DNA of 64,000 nt from Plenodomus lindquistii (Eukaryota; Ascomycota; Dothideomycetes; Pleosporales; Leptosphaeriaceae), in contig JANUWI010000012.1 in NCBI GenBank assembly GCA_025504975.1, positions 62,001 to 126,000 of the forward strand. The letters are read 5' to 3'. Shown here piece after piece: positions 52,404 through 63,816 of this stretch (position 1 is its first letter; each line of letters starts with the position of its first letter). A model generated the notes under the pieces. It was given only the letters and a program-made list of their open reading frames with translations. It was not told the DNA's origin and made no database searches. Made by a program: the position numbers and the translations under genes.

Positions 52404-53463
52404 GATCAGCAAATCAAGGATTAAGAATAACAGCGATAGAAAGAGTGGAATCGGGGAATCCCGTGGGTTGAAAGAGCGACTGAATTGATGGGTGCTCAAT
52501 GTAAAGGAACACAAACCTGGTTCTTATAACTACGGGAGCGTGTCCACAGGTCGTGGTGGTTCTCGTCCCGCACCCCCGGGTTACGTTCGTGATTGGGATC
52601 ATCGCTGGCGCATATTCCGGCTTACTCCTGTGGTCAACCTGGCCCTTTCTGGATTGTCCAATGTGGAGGAAAGGGTTTAGCGGTCGCTGACTGTGCGCTG
52701 TGGTGTTGAAACGCGATCGCAGGGGTTACCGGTACACGCGATCGCTCATCAAAATCGGACCGACGGCCCCAAAAAGACAAAACAAGGCCATCTCACTTCC
52801 AGAGCAGGTGAACAGAAGGGGCCTCAATAAGGTCTTTCCTTGTTCCACAACCACGTTGAACATGTTCTCGGTATCAATTCTTGCTACGTACGTAAACTCT
52901 GCCGCTTGCGTATTACATACAATTGCACAAGGCCGCGAATCATGTGGATTTACGTTTTGCAGCATCTTGGATCCCTGCCCAGAATGCCAGGCACGACCCG
53001 TTCGTCCACAAGACGCCGATTCAGGCGCGCCTCCACCAAGTCAGCCCTCTGAGGTATGATCTGCAACGTGTAAGCCCAGCAAAATGTAGGATCCACCAAG
53101 ATAACGGCAGTTGCCTTCACCGCCGCTGTCAAGAACCGCGTCTCCAATTCACTGGAAAGCGGTCCTTCTATGGTGATCCTTCAACGCCCGTTACGAGGCC
53201 TTCTCGTCTGAACTTGCCCTACGCAAGTTTCTGGGTATGGTTCGATTTTGCACGGATACATGTCGGTCGATGCCAGCGGTCCGCAATTGTCAATCTGATT
53301 GAACTTGGCGTATGTGGTTATGTCCTTCAAACGTGGATTCAGCAAGTTGCTGTTTATAATGCTTCAGGATCCTTCTTTGAATGTGTCCTCCGATCTCTTC
53401 TCATCCGACCTGCAAGTCCCGTTTCAAGTTCTAGGTCCTTGCCATAACTTGTAACAAGCCATC
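52404..53463. other. Divergent promoter region
   Basis: This 1.06 kb separates the GMC gene (leftward) and the CFEM receptor gene (rightward). A minus-strand TATA at 52523-52528 serves the GMC gene. The 174-codon frame at 52923-53447 has no family marks and is rejected. Confidence 0.45.
52523..52528 (-). promoter_or_regulatory. TATA box of the GMC oxidoreductase gene
   Basis: TATAAG on the minus strand, 120 bases before the ATG at 52403. Confidence 0.45.
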
Positions 53464-55009
53464 ATGAGATTCAACGCCGTACTAGCTGTCCTAGGCGGCT
53501 TCGCCATTGCAGTCCACGCCCAGGAGGCGCTTCTCGCTTTGGCGAGGGAGATGCCCCCATGTGCTGTACGTTGTCTTTGGACTAGTTTCAAATGGTCGCT
53601 TTCTGTCGCTAACAGTTCCATCTAGTTGGAATGTTTCACGCAACAGATACCCGAGTCAACGTGTGCTGCCAATCTAACGGCACCATGCTTGTGTACCAAT
53701 GAGGCATTGAATGCTGCAGTGGGACTTTGTGCCATGCAGTCCTGCACCGTATACGAGCAACTTCGTAAGATTTCCGTTGCCAACTTGGCAGGTAGAGAAT
53801 GATACTCATACAAGTTGTAGAGACCAAACACGTTTCCTCGAAAAGTTGCGGAGCTCCCGTACGGTATAGCGGCGACAAGTTCATTATCGTGGGTACGACT
53901 GGTGGTATTGTTGCCATAGTAATATACCTCCTACGATTGTGTGCCAGCATAGGGAAACGTGGAAGGAAGCTATCATGGGATGACTTGACTATGGGCGTGG
54001 TCGTTGTGCTTTCCGTTCCTCCGGCCGTCTTCATACCGTACTGTAAGTCCAGTGCACCGACTATCAAACATGCTCAATTTCTGACAGCTACGCAGTGGTC
54101 AACAACGGACTCGGGCGCGACATTTGGACCCTCAAGGACTACCAGATTACAAACGTGCTCTACTACTACTTTCTGGGCGAGATCTTCTACGTCACCGCCC
54201 TCGGCATATCAAAACTCTCGATCCTCTTCTTCTATCTCCGCGTCTTCCCGGCCAAGGACTTTCGTATGAAGATCCACGCAGTCATGGGCGTATGCGTTGC
54301 CTACACTGTGGCATTCTTCTTTGCGACAACTCTCCAATGCATACCCGTCAGCATGGCCTGGAACCAATGGGATGGTCTACACAAAGGGCGTTGCAACGAT
54401 ATCCACCTGCAGGGTTGGATTGCCGCTGGGATCAACATTGTCCTTGACGCATGGGTCATGATCCTGCCACTGAACAACCTGGCCAAGCTCAACATGAAGC
54501 TAAAGCAAAAACTCATGGTCATGTCCATGTTTAGCGTTGGTATCATTGTGGTCTTCACCTCGTGCATGCGACTGTATTCGCTCGTGCACTTTGCCAATTC
54601 AAAAAACATCACCTGGGACTACGTCGAAGCCGGATACTGGAGTCTGCTTGAGATTGACGTGTCGATCATCTGCGGGTGCATGCCTGCATTGCGACTCCTC
54701 GTCTCCATTATGGCGCCTAAGATGAAGATGACCTTTGCCTCGAGCAAAGGCGACTCGAAACTTACCGATCCCAGCAAATCCAATGGAACAGATGCCAGCA
54801 AGAGCGTCAGCATTTCGGTCAAGCCAAAGTCTGGAGACGAGAGCGATTTTGTACCCCTGGTCGATCTCGAGTCAAGTAGCAATCCTGCATCTCCGAATCT
54901 CTCGGAGCACAAGGAGCATCCAGTGCATTCGATGAAAGAGTCCATTTCTCATGAGCAGCTAGATGGCTGGCCAATGTCCAACGCAACCATCGGTAAAGAG
55001 CATATTTGA
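53464..55009 (+). CDS. CFEM-domain, PTH11-like seven-helix receptor
   Basis: Exons 53464-53565, 53626-53764, 53821-54042 and 54096-55009 give 458 residues. A signal peptide (MRFNAVLAVLGGFAIAVHAQ) leads into a CFEM domain at 21-110 with eight cysteines (PPCALEC, STC, APCLC, GLC, QSC, KSCG). Seven hydrophobic helices follow (from FIIVGTTGGIVAIVIYLL to IDVSIICGCMPALRLLVSI), with the fungal rhodopsin-like marks GRDIWTL and GISKLSILFFYLRVFP. The cytoplasmic tail of about 110 residues is Ser/Asp-rich with likely phosphorylation sites. CFEM/PTH11 receptors sense surfaces and host signals; MoPth11 of the rice blast fungus is the known example. The ligand here is unknown. Both domains need splicing to appear in one frame. 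Confidence 0.92.
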
Positions 55010-56214
55010 GTTGGAACGGAACATTGATGCTGGGATGCGCAGATTGTTTACCTCTGTGTACAAAACTGGAGGAGGGGGGGCGGGGGGGTGGAATGTTGGG
55101 AAATGATATGATTTTCAAGTCTTGGTCAGATTAAGCACAGCGTGTTCTTCCTTTCTCTATCTCTACACAAAAATACCCAGAGGCAACAACATTTGGAGAA
55201 TGTTTTTGGTAAATCTCACCAAGTTATTAGATAAGCTGAGAAAAAGCAATTGTTCATCACGCAGCACAGCACCTTTGGGAAACGGACCCGGAGATCAGAG
55301 CAAATTTGTGGATGACTCATGCAGGACCCATGGAGAAGGGCGCAATTGCAGCATCACAATCACAATCACAATATCTATCTGACAAGGGCGCTTGCGGCGC
55401 CAGCACAGATTTATGCTTTGCGATCGTGAAGATGATACAAACTATTTACTATGTACGGTACGGTTGGACAGTGTGTTCATGCGGGCTAGAAAGCGGGCGG
55501 AAAAGACACGGTAGGGCGGGTCGGTGCGTGCGTTGGAACAGTATACCCAGAAAGAGCTAGTTAGACGTGACCTAGCCCCCACGAACATCGGACCGTTGTG
55601 GGTATTCGGTACCAACTGCCAGCCGGTGCAGCGATCAACGTGTATTCGGGCCGGTGCGTTTCTCCTGAAACTTTCACGATGCAGGGTCGTGTGGTGCCCT
55701 CTTTGCCGCATGCGTGGTTAGGAGGTGTGAATCATAGCCGTATGCGTGCAGCGTGGCTTGGGTTTGGGTGAACTGGCCAACTTTTTTCTTTTGAGAAAAT
55801 CTCCGAATGATCACCATGGTTCCTTTCTTTCTGTTCAGGCACGGTACAGGATTGAAAAAACCGTTTTACGCCCGGATGGCAGACTCGTGGTCCCCGACGC
55901 AGGGCAGTCGTGTTCACCGTATTGCCGATGAGATCGTCGGACTCCCTTTTTCCAGGCAAGGAAGGCCTTGAATATAATCAGACATTTGTCATTGGCTCGT
56001 ATTGCGTCGAACATGCTGATATAGGTCTCCATCATTCTTGCCTTGTCTTTGTCTCGACATCTTCTTGGAGGGTAGCTGTGATATAGTCTTCTACTACCTA
56101 ACATATACATTCTTTTACTGGTGTCGAGCGAACCACGCCGCCAACCCCCACACTCGCTTTATTCTATTCTTGTAATTCTTAATACACTACAGTCATTCAT
56201 CACCGTCTCCCACC
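55010..56214. other. Intergenic region
   Basis: G-rich tract at 55070-55089 just after the receptor gene. A small CACAAT repeat occurs near 55357-55372. The last part is the promoter and CT-rich leader of the peroxidase gene. No gene is supported. Confidence 0.45.
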
Positions 56215-57745
56215 ATGAAATTCTGGTCTACATTCCTCCTAGCGTCATCGAGCTGCCTCGTCGACGCCTTTCCCGCATTCTCCGCGCGCAACCTAGACGG
56301 TCTCACCCCCGAGAAACTCAACGGCGCACTTGCACAAGTCGAAAATTTACGCAACAACGATACACGGTTCCTCATCGACATTCTCAAGCCTGTCGAATGT
56401 ACCGGTAAACACGCATTTGTGGCACCCAAAGCAAATGACCAGCGCGGTCCATGTCCAGGCCTCAATGCACTGGCAAACCACAATTATATTTCCCGTGATG
56501 GCATAACTAGCTTTGCGGAGGTAGTCGCTGCTATTAATAAGGGTATGGGAATTTCAAAATCTCAATTTACCGAGATGCGCTTGCGGTTTCTGATATTATG
56601 GTACAGTATACGGCATGGGTATCGAACTTGCCCTTGTCCTCGGAATCATGGGCACCGTGTGGACGGGCAACCCGCTCTCCCTCAACCCTGGATTCTCCAT
56701 CGGAGGCGGAGGGAACGACAATCTGTTAGGCAACCTCCTAGGTCTCATCGGTAAGTTCTGCCCCCCCCCCCCCCTTCGGCTCTCTCAAACAAAACATCCC
56801 CATAGGATTGATTGCGTGACAGTTATGTGACACTAACAATACGCAGGCGATCCCCGCGGTCTCCAAGGCTCACACAACTGGATTGAATCCGATTCCTCGC
56901 TGACCCGCGACGATCTCTACATCACGGGCAACTCCTGGACAATGAACATGACGCTCTTCCGCGATATCCACGACCGCGCCGACGAAAACGGCGTCATTTC
57001 CATGGATCTGCTTGCTGATCAGGCTGCTCGGCGGTGGGAGTACAGCGTTGCGAATAACCCGAATTTTTACTACGGCCCCATCTCTGGCATGATTAATCGG
57101 AACGCGGGGTACTTTTTCCTCGGGCGTCTGCTGTCCAACCACAGTGATGAGAATCCCGAGGGTGTGCTTACGCAAGAGGTGTTTAGGAAATTTTTTGCTG
57201 TGTATGATGATGGGATGGGCGGGTTCGAGTATCGTGAGGGCCATGAGAGGTTTCCTGAGAATTGGTATCGAACCAAGAGCGAGTACGGGCTCGTGCAATT
57301 GAATTTGGACACTGTGGGTTGGGTCCTGAAGCATCCTGAGCTGGGAAGGTGAGTAAAACATGCTGGGACTGTTTGGACACCGAAGCAATGTTGCTGACTT
57401 TTGAAATTCCAAAGCATCGGCGGCAACACGGGCAAAGTAAACTCCTTCACCGGCCTCGACCTCTCCAACGCAACAAACGGCATCCTCAACACGGCCACCC
57501 TCCTAGAAAACAATAACCTCCTCTGCTTCGTCTTCCAACTTCTCAAAACTTTCCTCCCCAACTCGCTCTCCCCGCTCCTTAAAACTCTCGAAGCCCCCAT
57601 CCAGCTTGTGTCTGATGTGCTTGCGGCTCCGATTCTCAGTCTTGCGTGCCCCGCGTGGAAGGATCTGACCACGGGCGGTGAGCCGTTGTGGGATGTGCTG
57701 CAGAATTTGTTCTCGGGGGCTAGGGAGGCGGGATCGAGTTTGTAG
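56215..57745 (+). CDS. Heme-thiolate peroxidase (chloroperoxidase / unspecific peroxygenase type)
   Basis: Exons 56215-56542, 56607-56750, 56847-57348 and 57415-57745 give 434 residues. A signal peptide (MKFWSTFLLASSSCLVDA) marks it as secreted. GPCPGLNALANH at about 79-90 carries the cysteine that ligates the heme iron. SHNWIESDSSLTRDD (about 165) fits the family pattern after intron 2, and an acid residue there would be the catalytic base. Family enzymes use H2O2 to halogenate or oxygenate substrates. The protein is longer than short chloroperoxidases and has a C-terminal part ending in GAREAGSSL, as in many ascomycete members. Intron 2 starts with a run of C residues (about 14), unusual for a fungal intron. 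Confidence 0.92.
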
Positions 57746-58906
57746 AGTAGGGCTAAAGGAAGATTGTGTGTGTGTGTGTGAAGATTCAAGAGACGAGGAG
57801 AGATGGTGTAGTAGCGATGCGCGCACAAGTTTATTCTCAAGTAATCAGAAAACGTATATCTGCCATACATTACATTCTCCGACTGAAGTAATCTCTTGCA
57901 CAGGATGTTTTGAAGCTGAAAAGGTGTATAGTGTATGCAGTTCTTGGTGTTTCTTGAGGGGTGCTTGGAAAGATATCTGTACAGATGGCATGGTAAGCTG
58001 CTTGTACATAGCGGCATAAATTAAATACCTACCCAAAGTCAACTTTTGTTACAAGATTACATACAGCTTTAGTAAATCGTTTGTCATGAAATAGTTGTGT
58101 GTAGGCGCGGCGTAGTCAACATTCATTACATCGTCAGACGATTCTAAAAAAAAAAAAAAACATAATGTTCAAAACGAACGCCACTGTCCCCTATTTACAG
58201 CTATGTAATCACAGAGGCCCCCCGTGTCTCTACACAAATCAGTGCGGCGCGTTTCTTAGAAGTCTAAGCCTGTACACGACAAGACTCTAAGAGCTTCCTT
58301 GGAAGCGATTAGGCAATTGTTATCCCATTACTCTCACTTTATTCCCTCAGCATAACTCTCTCTTTTTTACTCTTCTATCAAAATCATAGCATTCCTACAC
58401 ACATATATATGAACACAAATATGAACAACCACATCCTCCTTCTAACAGCCAGGTAATCCACATTAAATAAATTAGCCATATTTTTCTCCACGCTTTGCTC
58501 TACAACTACCTTACCTATATATATACATATACTCCAGTTCTGCTTTCATTGGTAAACAAAACGTAAACGTAATCTTGGATGAGAACAGTAGTTCAAGTCA
58601 TGCTAGCTAGGCCCAGTCATGAATAAAGATAGCTCATTCATGGTACAGGGATTGACAATCAAAAGCCAAAAGGTTCAGGGTACGATAGCTTCATATAGAG
58701 TGAGAAGTAAAGAGTGCCTTGCCAACATTTCAGGGTTCGTGGTCCTTTCTAAACTAGCTAGAATCATCGCTCAAGTCGGATTTGTTCATCAATCGTTAAC
58801 GCACAATGTCGAGTTCATCACTGTACACGCTACAGGTCATGGCCAACAAGGTACTCACTTCATCCCCACGTCGACTAGGAGAGAAACAACAATTCCACAA
58901 ACACGT
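57746..58906. other. Convergent intergenic region
   Basis: A GT microsatellite (about 57766-57780), a 14-base A run at about 58147 and AT-rich sequence fill the gap between two convergent genes. These fit 3' UTRs. No gene is seen. Confidence 0.5.
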
Positions 58907-61900
58907 CTAGTACCTTCGTCCATAACCTTCCTCTCCGTATCCACCTGAGCCATACTCCTGCCTTCGTCCACCACCATACTCATCATCATCGTCACGGCGA
59001 CGTCCGCCATAGCCTTGGGAATCGTCGCCAAAGCCACCAGGCACACCATCTGCGCCGTAGGACTGCTCAGGGCGCTCACCGCCGTACTCCAGACCGCGGT
59101 CGGAGGATCCGTATTCTTGGCGACCGGAGCTGTACTCGGAGCGCTCTTGACGACCATAGCCGGAAGATTCTTCACGTCCACCATAGCCGGAGCGCTCTTG
59201 TCGCCCGCCATAGCCGGATTCTTCTTCACGACCGTAACCACCCGAGCTATCCTCGTCAGCACCACGACTATCAAAGCGGTTGAACCCATCTCTGTGCGCA
59301 TACCTGTATTCCTGGCGGCCGTAAGACTGCTCCTGTCCATACTCCGACCTCTCCTGCCTTCCATACCCGCTGCTTTCCTCACCGTACCTCTTCTCCTGAC
59401 CATAGCCCCCTGAGTAGCGTTTTGGAGATGGGGTCTTGCTCTTCTTCCTGCGGTGTTCCTGCTCGCGGCTCCTTGAGCGGCGACGGTCGCGGTCCCCCGA
59501 ACCTGAGCGACGCTTGTTAGCATCGTCGTCGGAGTCCTCGTCACCACTACCACCGTGCTTCTTATATTTGTTGCGCTTCTTCTCTTCCTTTTCGCGCTTC
59601 TTGCGTTCCTTCTTGGCGCGCTTCTCGTACGAATCTTCGCCGCCGCTGTCGTTCGAGTCTTCGTCGTCGGAACGGTTCTTGGAGTGCTTGGACTTACCGT
59701 GGCGTCTGCAGTGGATGTTAGTGGCTGGAAGCTCTTGGGGGCTCGGTGGGCTTACTCCTTTTCCTGAGAGTAGTATTCTCCGGAGCGGTCGAAGCCTTCA
59801 CGCTTCTCCTCTGATCGCCATTCGTCGCCATGCTGGACACGGCGCTCCTCGTGGCGTTCGTAGCCGCCGGAGCCGCTGTAACTGGACGTCTCAACCTTTT
59901 GCTGGTAGCTGTATGAGCCACCGCGGGAGTCCTCTTCGTGTCGAGAGTACTCTTCTCGGCGACCGCCGCTGGGATACTGAGTCTCCTGGTACTGAGCTTG
60001 GCCAACACGCGAAGAGTCGCCGTAGGATGAGCCTTGATGACGGCCAGTCTCTGCGTATGACTGCGTGTAGGAGCCGTCCTGGCCGTAACTCTCCTGCTTC
60101 CTACTCTTCTTCTCTTGCGCTTCAAAGGCACCTCCCAGTAGAGAGCCGCCAATACCGCCGACAAGTCCTCCGACCAACCCACCAAGAGCACCACCTCCAA
60201 CGGCTTCACTGGCCAGTTTTCCGGCCTGGTTACTGACCTGCTGGGCCTGCTTATTCATCTTTCCTCCACCCGAGCTGCCACCAAAGTTGTTGGCCATACC
60301 CAAAGGCTTGCAACAGCCGTGGCCTGTATCCTTGATACCTTCTCGCGCGACGTGGTTCTGACCATTTTGGACGCCCCTACGGCTGAGCTTCTGGCGCAGG
60401 TCATCCTGGTCTGGCTGATGCTGCCACCAGTGTGCAACAGTATCGAACATGATGTGACGGCCTCGGCTGGCCTCTCGGTTGCGAGTATCGTCGAGACACG
60501 CGGGGTGATGGAACACACCCTCGATGATGGTATCGATGGTCCGCTCTGGATCCGCCTCACCGTCCCAGCACTGTACGATCTGAGGCACGGCCCAGGCCAA
60601 AACAGCGGAAGCGATTTTTCCAGCTGGCTCGTTGAGAATGTTGGAGAAGTGGTCCTTGGACAGCATGCTGTGAGTGGGGTCGGAGCAGTCATCGTCGTTG
60701 AAGACAATGTGCTGCTTGTCACGGGAGCTGGCAATGACTTCGGTGGATCCCTCCTCGAGTTCAGTCTTGACCTGGCTGATGATAGGCAAAACAAAGGGTG
60801 CGAGCAGGCTGAAGACGAAGATGGTGACTTGGTTCTGGACTTCCTCCATCAACTCTGGAAGGATGGGGACCTGTTCGATGAATTCTGCAATGGCTTGCAT
60901 GATTTCGTCGTGGAACTCCATGATGGGGTAGATTTGCTTGACGAGCTCACCGATCTGCTGGGTGAACTCCTCAGGCTCCTTGGGCGTGATGCGGACGTTG
61001 CCCATGGCGGCGGCGTTGGCGTTGTCCTCAAGTTCGTCGGCTTTTCCGGCCTCGTCCTTGCCGCCAAAGATGCCGTCGGGCAGCTGGCTAAGGAGTTCCT
61101 TGATCTTGCTCTTGTTCTTGGTTCGGTCGGCATTGGAGATGGTACCCTCGAGTTCTTGAAGCTCAGACTGTGTAGCCTTGTCGGAAATCTCACCACAGAC
61201 CGAGTGCAGGAAGTCAACACCACCAAAGGTGCCTGTGATGAGAGGCCAGACCTCCTTGCCAGACTCCTGCAGACGGACTTGAGTGTTGCGGCCAACGTGG
61301 GGAAAGACATCGCGTTCGCCGAGCTCAATCAGAGCCAGCTCGACGTAGTTGGAGTGGGCCGAGTAGTCCTCCATGCAGTGGGTGGCGGTGCCGAGCAGAC
61401 GAAGCGCCTCGTGGAAGTCGGGTCCCCGGCCACCGGAGCGCTGGCCGAGGTCAATGCAGCGCCTGAGCAGGTCGCGGACCATGCCAGCCGACGTGGTGAT
61501 GCCCAAGTCCTCCGAGGCGATGTAGTTCTTGAGGCCGGTGCGCTCGTCGACGCTGAGCTCACGCCCCTCGTCGACGGGGGCTCGCAGGCGGCGGTCGTAG
61601 TCACGTGCATCGAGGTTGTCGGCGTAGTCCTGGATCGTCAGCATGTCGCATGTACGGCGACGCCAGTGCTGCTGCGCACCTTGGGGTTGTCTATGTGCTC
61701 CTCCGGCCTGTAGCAGCCGAGGCGGTCGCGCGTGACTTCAAACTCCTTTGTGCCGTAGCCAAAGCTCATGAAGCCCAGCACCCACAGCAGAATGCGGATG
61801 GCCTCGGCAGACACCATCTTGACGGTGCCCACGTCAACGGCCTGCGAGTAGTCGCGCAGCCAATTGCCAAAGTAGACGCGCTTGACGTCCATTTTGCTGA

Positions 61901-62096
61901 ACTTCTTGCCCGTCTGGCTGCTCATGAGCAGCGTCAGCAGCGTGTCCTCGATATCGCCATGGCGCCAGTTCTGGCCCTCGACCGAGCTCAAGCTGGCAAT
62001 GTTACCAGCGCCAAACGCCGCGGTGGGGCGGGCCCAGAACACGAGCAGGATGAGGCATGGCAGCCACACGTCGCTGAACTGGAGTGACGGCGGCAT
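58907..62096 (-). CDS. hetC: Het-C family heterokaryon incompatibility protein with long repetitive tail
   Basis: Minus-strand exons 62096-61680, 61629-59756 and 59705-58907 give 1029 residues. A signal peptide (ending RPTAAFGAG) leads into the Het-C domain: GNIASLSSVEGQNWRHGDIE, then FSKMDVKRVYFGNWLRDYSQ and CYRPEEHIDNPKDYADNLD, the last made by splicing intron 1. The domain continues to about residue 560 (ATHCMEDYSAHSNYVELALI). A glycine-zipper-like stretch follows (GGALGGLVGGLVGGIGGSLL) near 640. The rest (about 660-1029) is charged and repetitive: Tyr/Gly/Ser/Arg/Glu, a Lys/Arg-rich block, then GYGRQE-like repeats to the final YGRRY. Exon 3 contains no ATG and lies in a frame unlike the obvious open frames there. 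Het-C of Neurospora controls vegetative incompatibility together with a partner gene. Confidence 0.93.
58910..59430 (-). repeat. Imperfect tandem repeats coding GYG-R-Q/E units in the Het-C tail
   Basis: Minus-strand codons repeat short units such as SGYGGRQER, SGYGGREES, SGYGRQER and SSGRQEY. They are degenerate at DNA level, about 24-30 bases per unit. Such stretches grow and shrink by slippage. The amino-acid make-up (Tyr/Gly/Arg/Glu) resembles prion-like or RNA-binding low-complexity regions. Confidence 0.7.
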
Positions 62097-63816
62097 TGTG
62101 CTTGGTTTGTGTGTTGTGCTCTTGCTGTGTCAAATCAATGAGTAGAGCTAGAGGGGGACGGAGGAGTGGTTGTTGGAAAAGGAAAACAGGTGCGATGCGG
62201 TGTGTTGTGTTTGGGTGGGTGATGGCTGTTAGCGCCGTGTTTCAGCTGCCACACAATGGCGGGGCATCCGTCTCCCGTCTGACGTATGAGGGGTCTTTGC
62301 CCCAGCCACACTTGGCGAATGCGCTTCCACAGTCCTACAAGACACCATGCCAAGCCTCATCAAAGTCAGGGTGGATCAACCAGCTCAAGTCCCAACTTGA
62401 AGCTTACTTACACGCACTACCATACACATCCCATTTATTCCATTTCATCTCACTCACTTACCAGTAATCCCCCTCTATTCAGCATCACACAATCGCACCC
62501 GCAATAAACATCTCCCAACATACCCTTGCACCGTAGATAACCCCAAACGAAACAATAAAGTCATATCTCACTCTTCATTTGATGACATTAACAAAGTACC
62601 TAAGGTACTGTAAGTGTACCGGAGGATCCCGCACCAACCGAGAAAAAAAAAACATCTCCTCTTGTCCTGTCATCCACCCGTTGGGTAATCATATGCTCAA
62701 GTTTGAAGTTCGTCCAGTGTAAAGTTAGGTAGAGTGGACTGGACGACCTAGCAAGTATAACCAACCACTCACTTACAACCAGCCACCAGAGGGGGATTAC
62801 AATTGCTCTTTGAAAATTGCGGTGTGTATCCATCCGCTGGGCACATGAAGAACGAGTAAAAGTAAACAAAAGACCAATGGCATGTCGAGCGGTGAGCGGA
62901 ATCTGCTGCCCAGCCCAGCGTATCGTTGACCCACTCATATACTACATTCCTATCTTTCAAGCAAGGGAAGTGCATTTGCCCCGGAGAGCGGGAATCGCGA
63001 GAAAACACGGGCATGGCGCTATAACGAATGTAGAACTGCGTACACGACAGGGCAACAGTGGTCATCATATGTATGCGCTAGCTAGCTGGTTGATGGTACA
63101 GTACACGACCGAACGAGGCGAGAGTAGCCCTGTTCTGTTGTGCGTTGCGTTGCTTTCACCCGATGGCGTGCCCAGCGGCGGGTAGCTGATTTTGACAGGT
63201 CGGTCACACGTACCGATGAGCTTGCATGTGTACGCTGTGTGTGTGCTCTCTGCGAGATTTGGGCAAGCAGGTGTGACGGGACGTGGTGTGATGCTGCCAC
63301 TTCCCGCTGTCAAGTAACATACCTGTCAAAAAGCTTGTCCTTCGTTGCTCTTTCAGTCACTAATCCCACGTTTCCTACGATGGGCTGGTGTGACCCTTGC
63401 TGTTGCGAATAGTGATGGGGAAGAGGTACCGCGGATACCGTGCGACACCCGCCCTGCGCTGCAACAGTTGTAGGTGTGTTGTGTCACCCCGAAAACGCGT
63501 GCGTGCATTTGACAGCTGTCGTGCGCCGCTGTTGTGCGACTTGTGCTTGCGTGATCGTCGTGTTGTCTCGCTAAGGACTGCCACGAGTAACATTGTTGAG
63601 ACTGGACTTGCTTTGAGCCAAAGTTCGCTCACTTGCAAATGGGCAACAGTACCAATGGAGAAGTGCTGCTGCATACTCAATACTGACTGCACTTGGAGTA
63701 TAGCTCAAAGTGCCGAGGATACCAGGACTAGGGCTCAGGTATGTTGTGTATTGATGTTTGGTGCGTCTGGAAACTCAATGCATCCCGCCAAGCAAACAGC
63801 ACCACTTCGTCGTCAT
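62097..63816. other. Upstream region of the Het-C gene
   Basis: 1.7 kb without a supported gene. It contains a near-palindrome at 62595-62609 and an A run near 62641. Frames such as 62817-63185 and 63375-63692 have no family marks. Confidence 0.4.
62595..62609. repeat. Near-perfect palindrome, 7-bp arms with one central base
   Basis: AGTACCT, A, AGGTACT. Same motif as the perfect palindrome at 29284-29297. Confidence 0.5.

Noticed and set aside
52923..53447. 174-codon plus-strand frame between GMC and receptor genes
   Set aside because: It lies in a divergent promoter region and shows no domain, signal peptide or compositional coding bias.
58855..59553. 232-codon minus-strand frame rich in Val/Thr/Met
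   Set aside because: It is a shifted frame of the Het-C tail exon. The spliced Het-C frame through the same DNA gives a continuous Lys/Arg and GYGRQE-type tail.
60319..61713. 464-codon open frame on the plus strand
   Set aside because: It is exactly antisense to the Het-C coding exon and has no family marks of its own; the minus strand carries conserved Het-C motifs.
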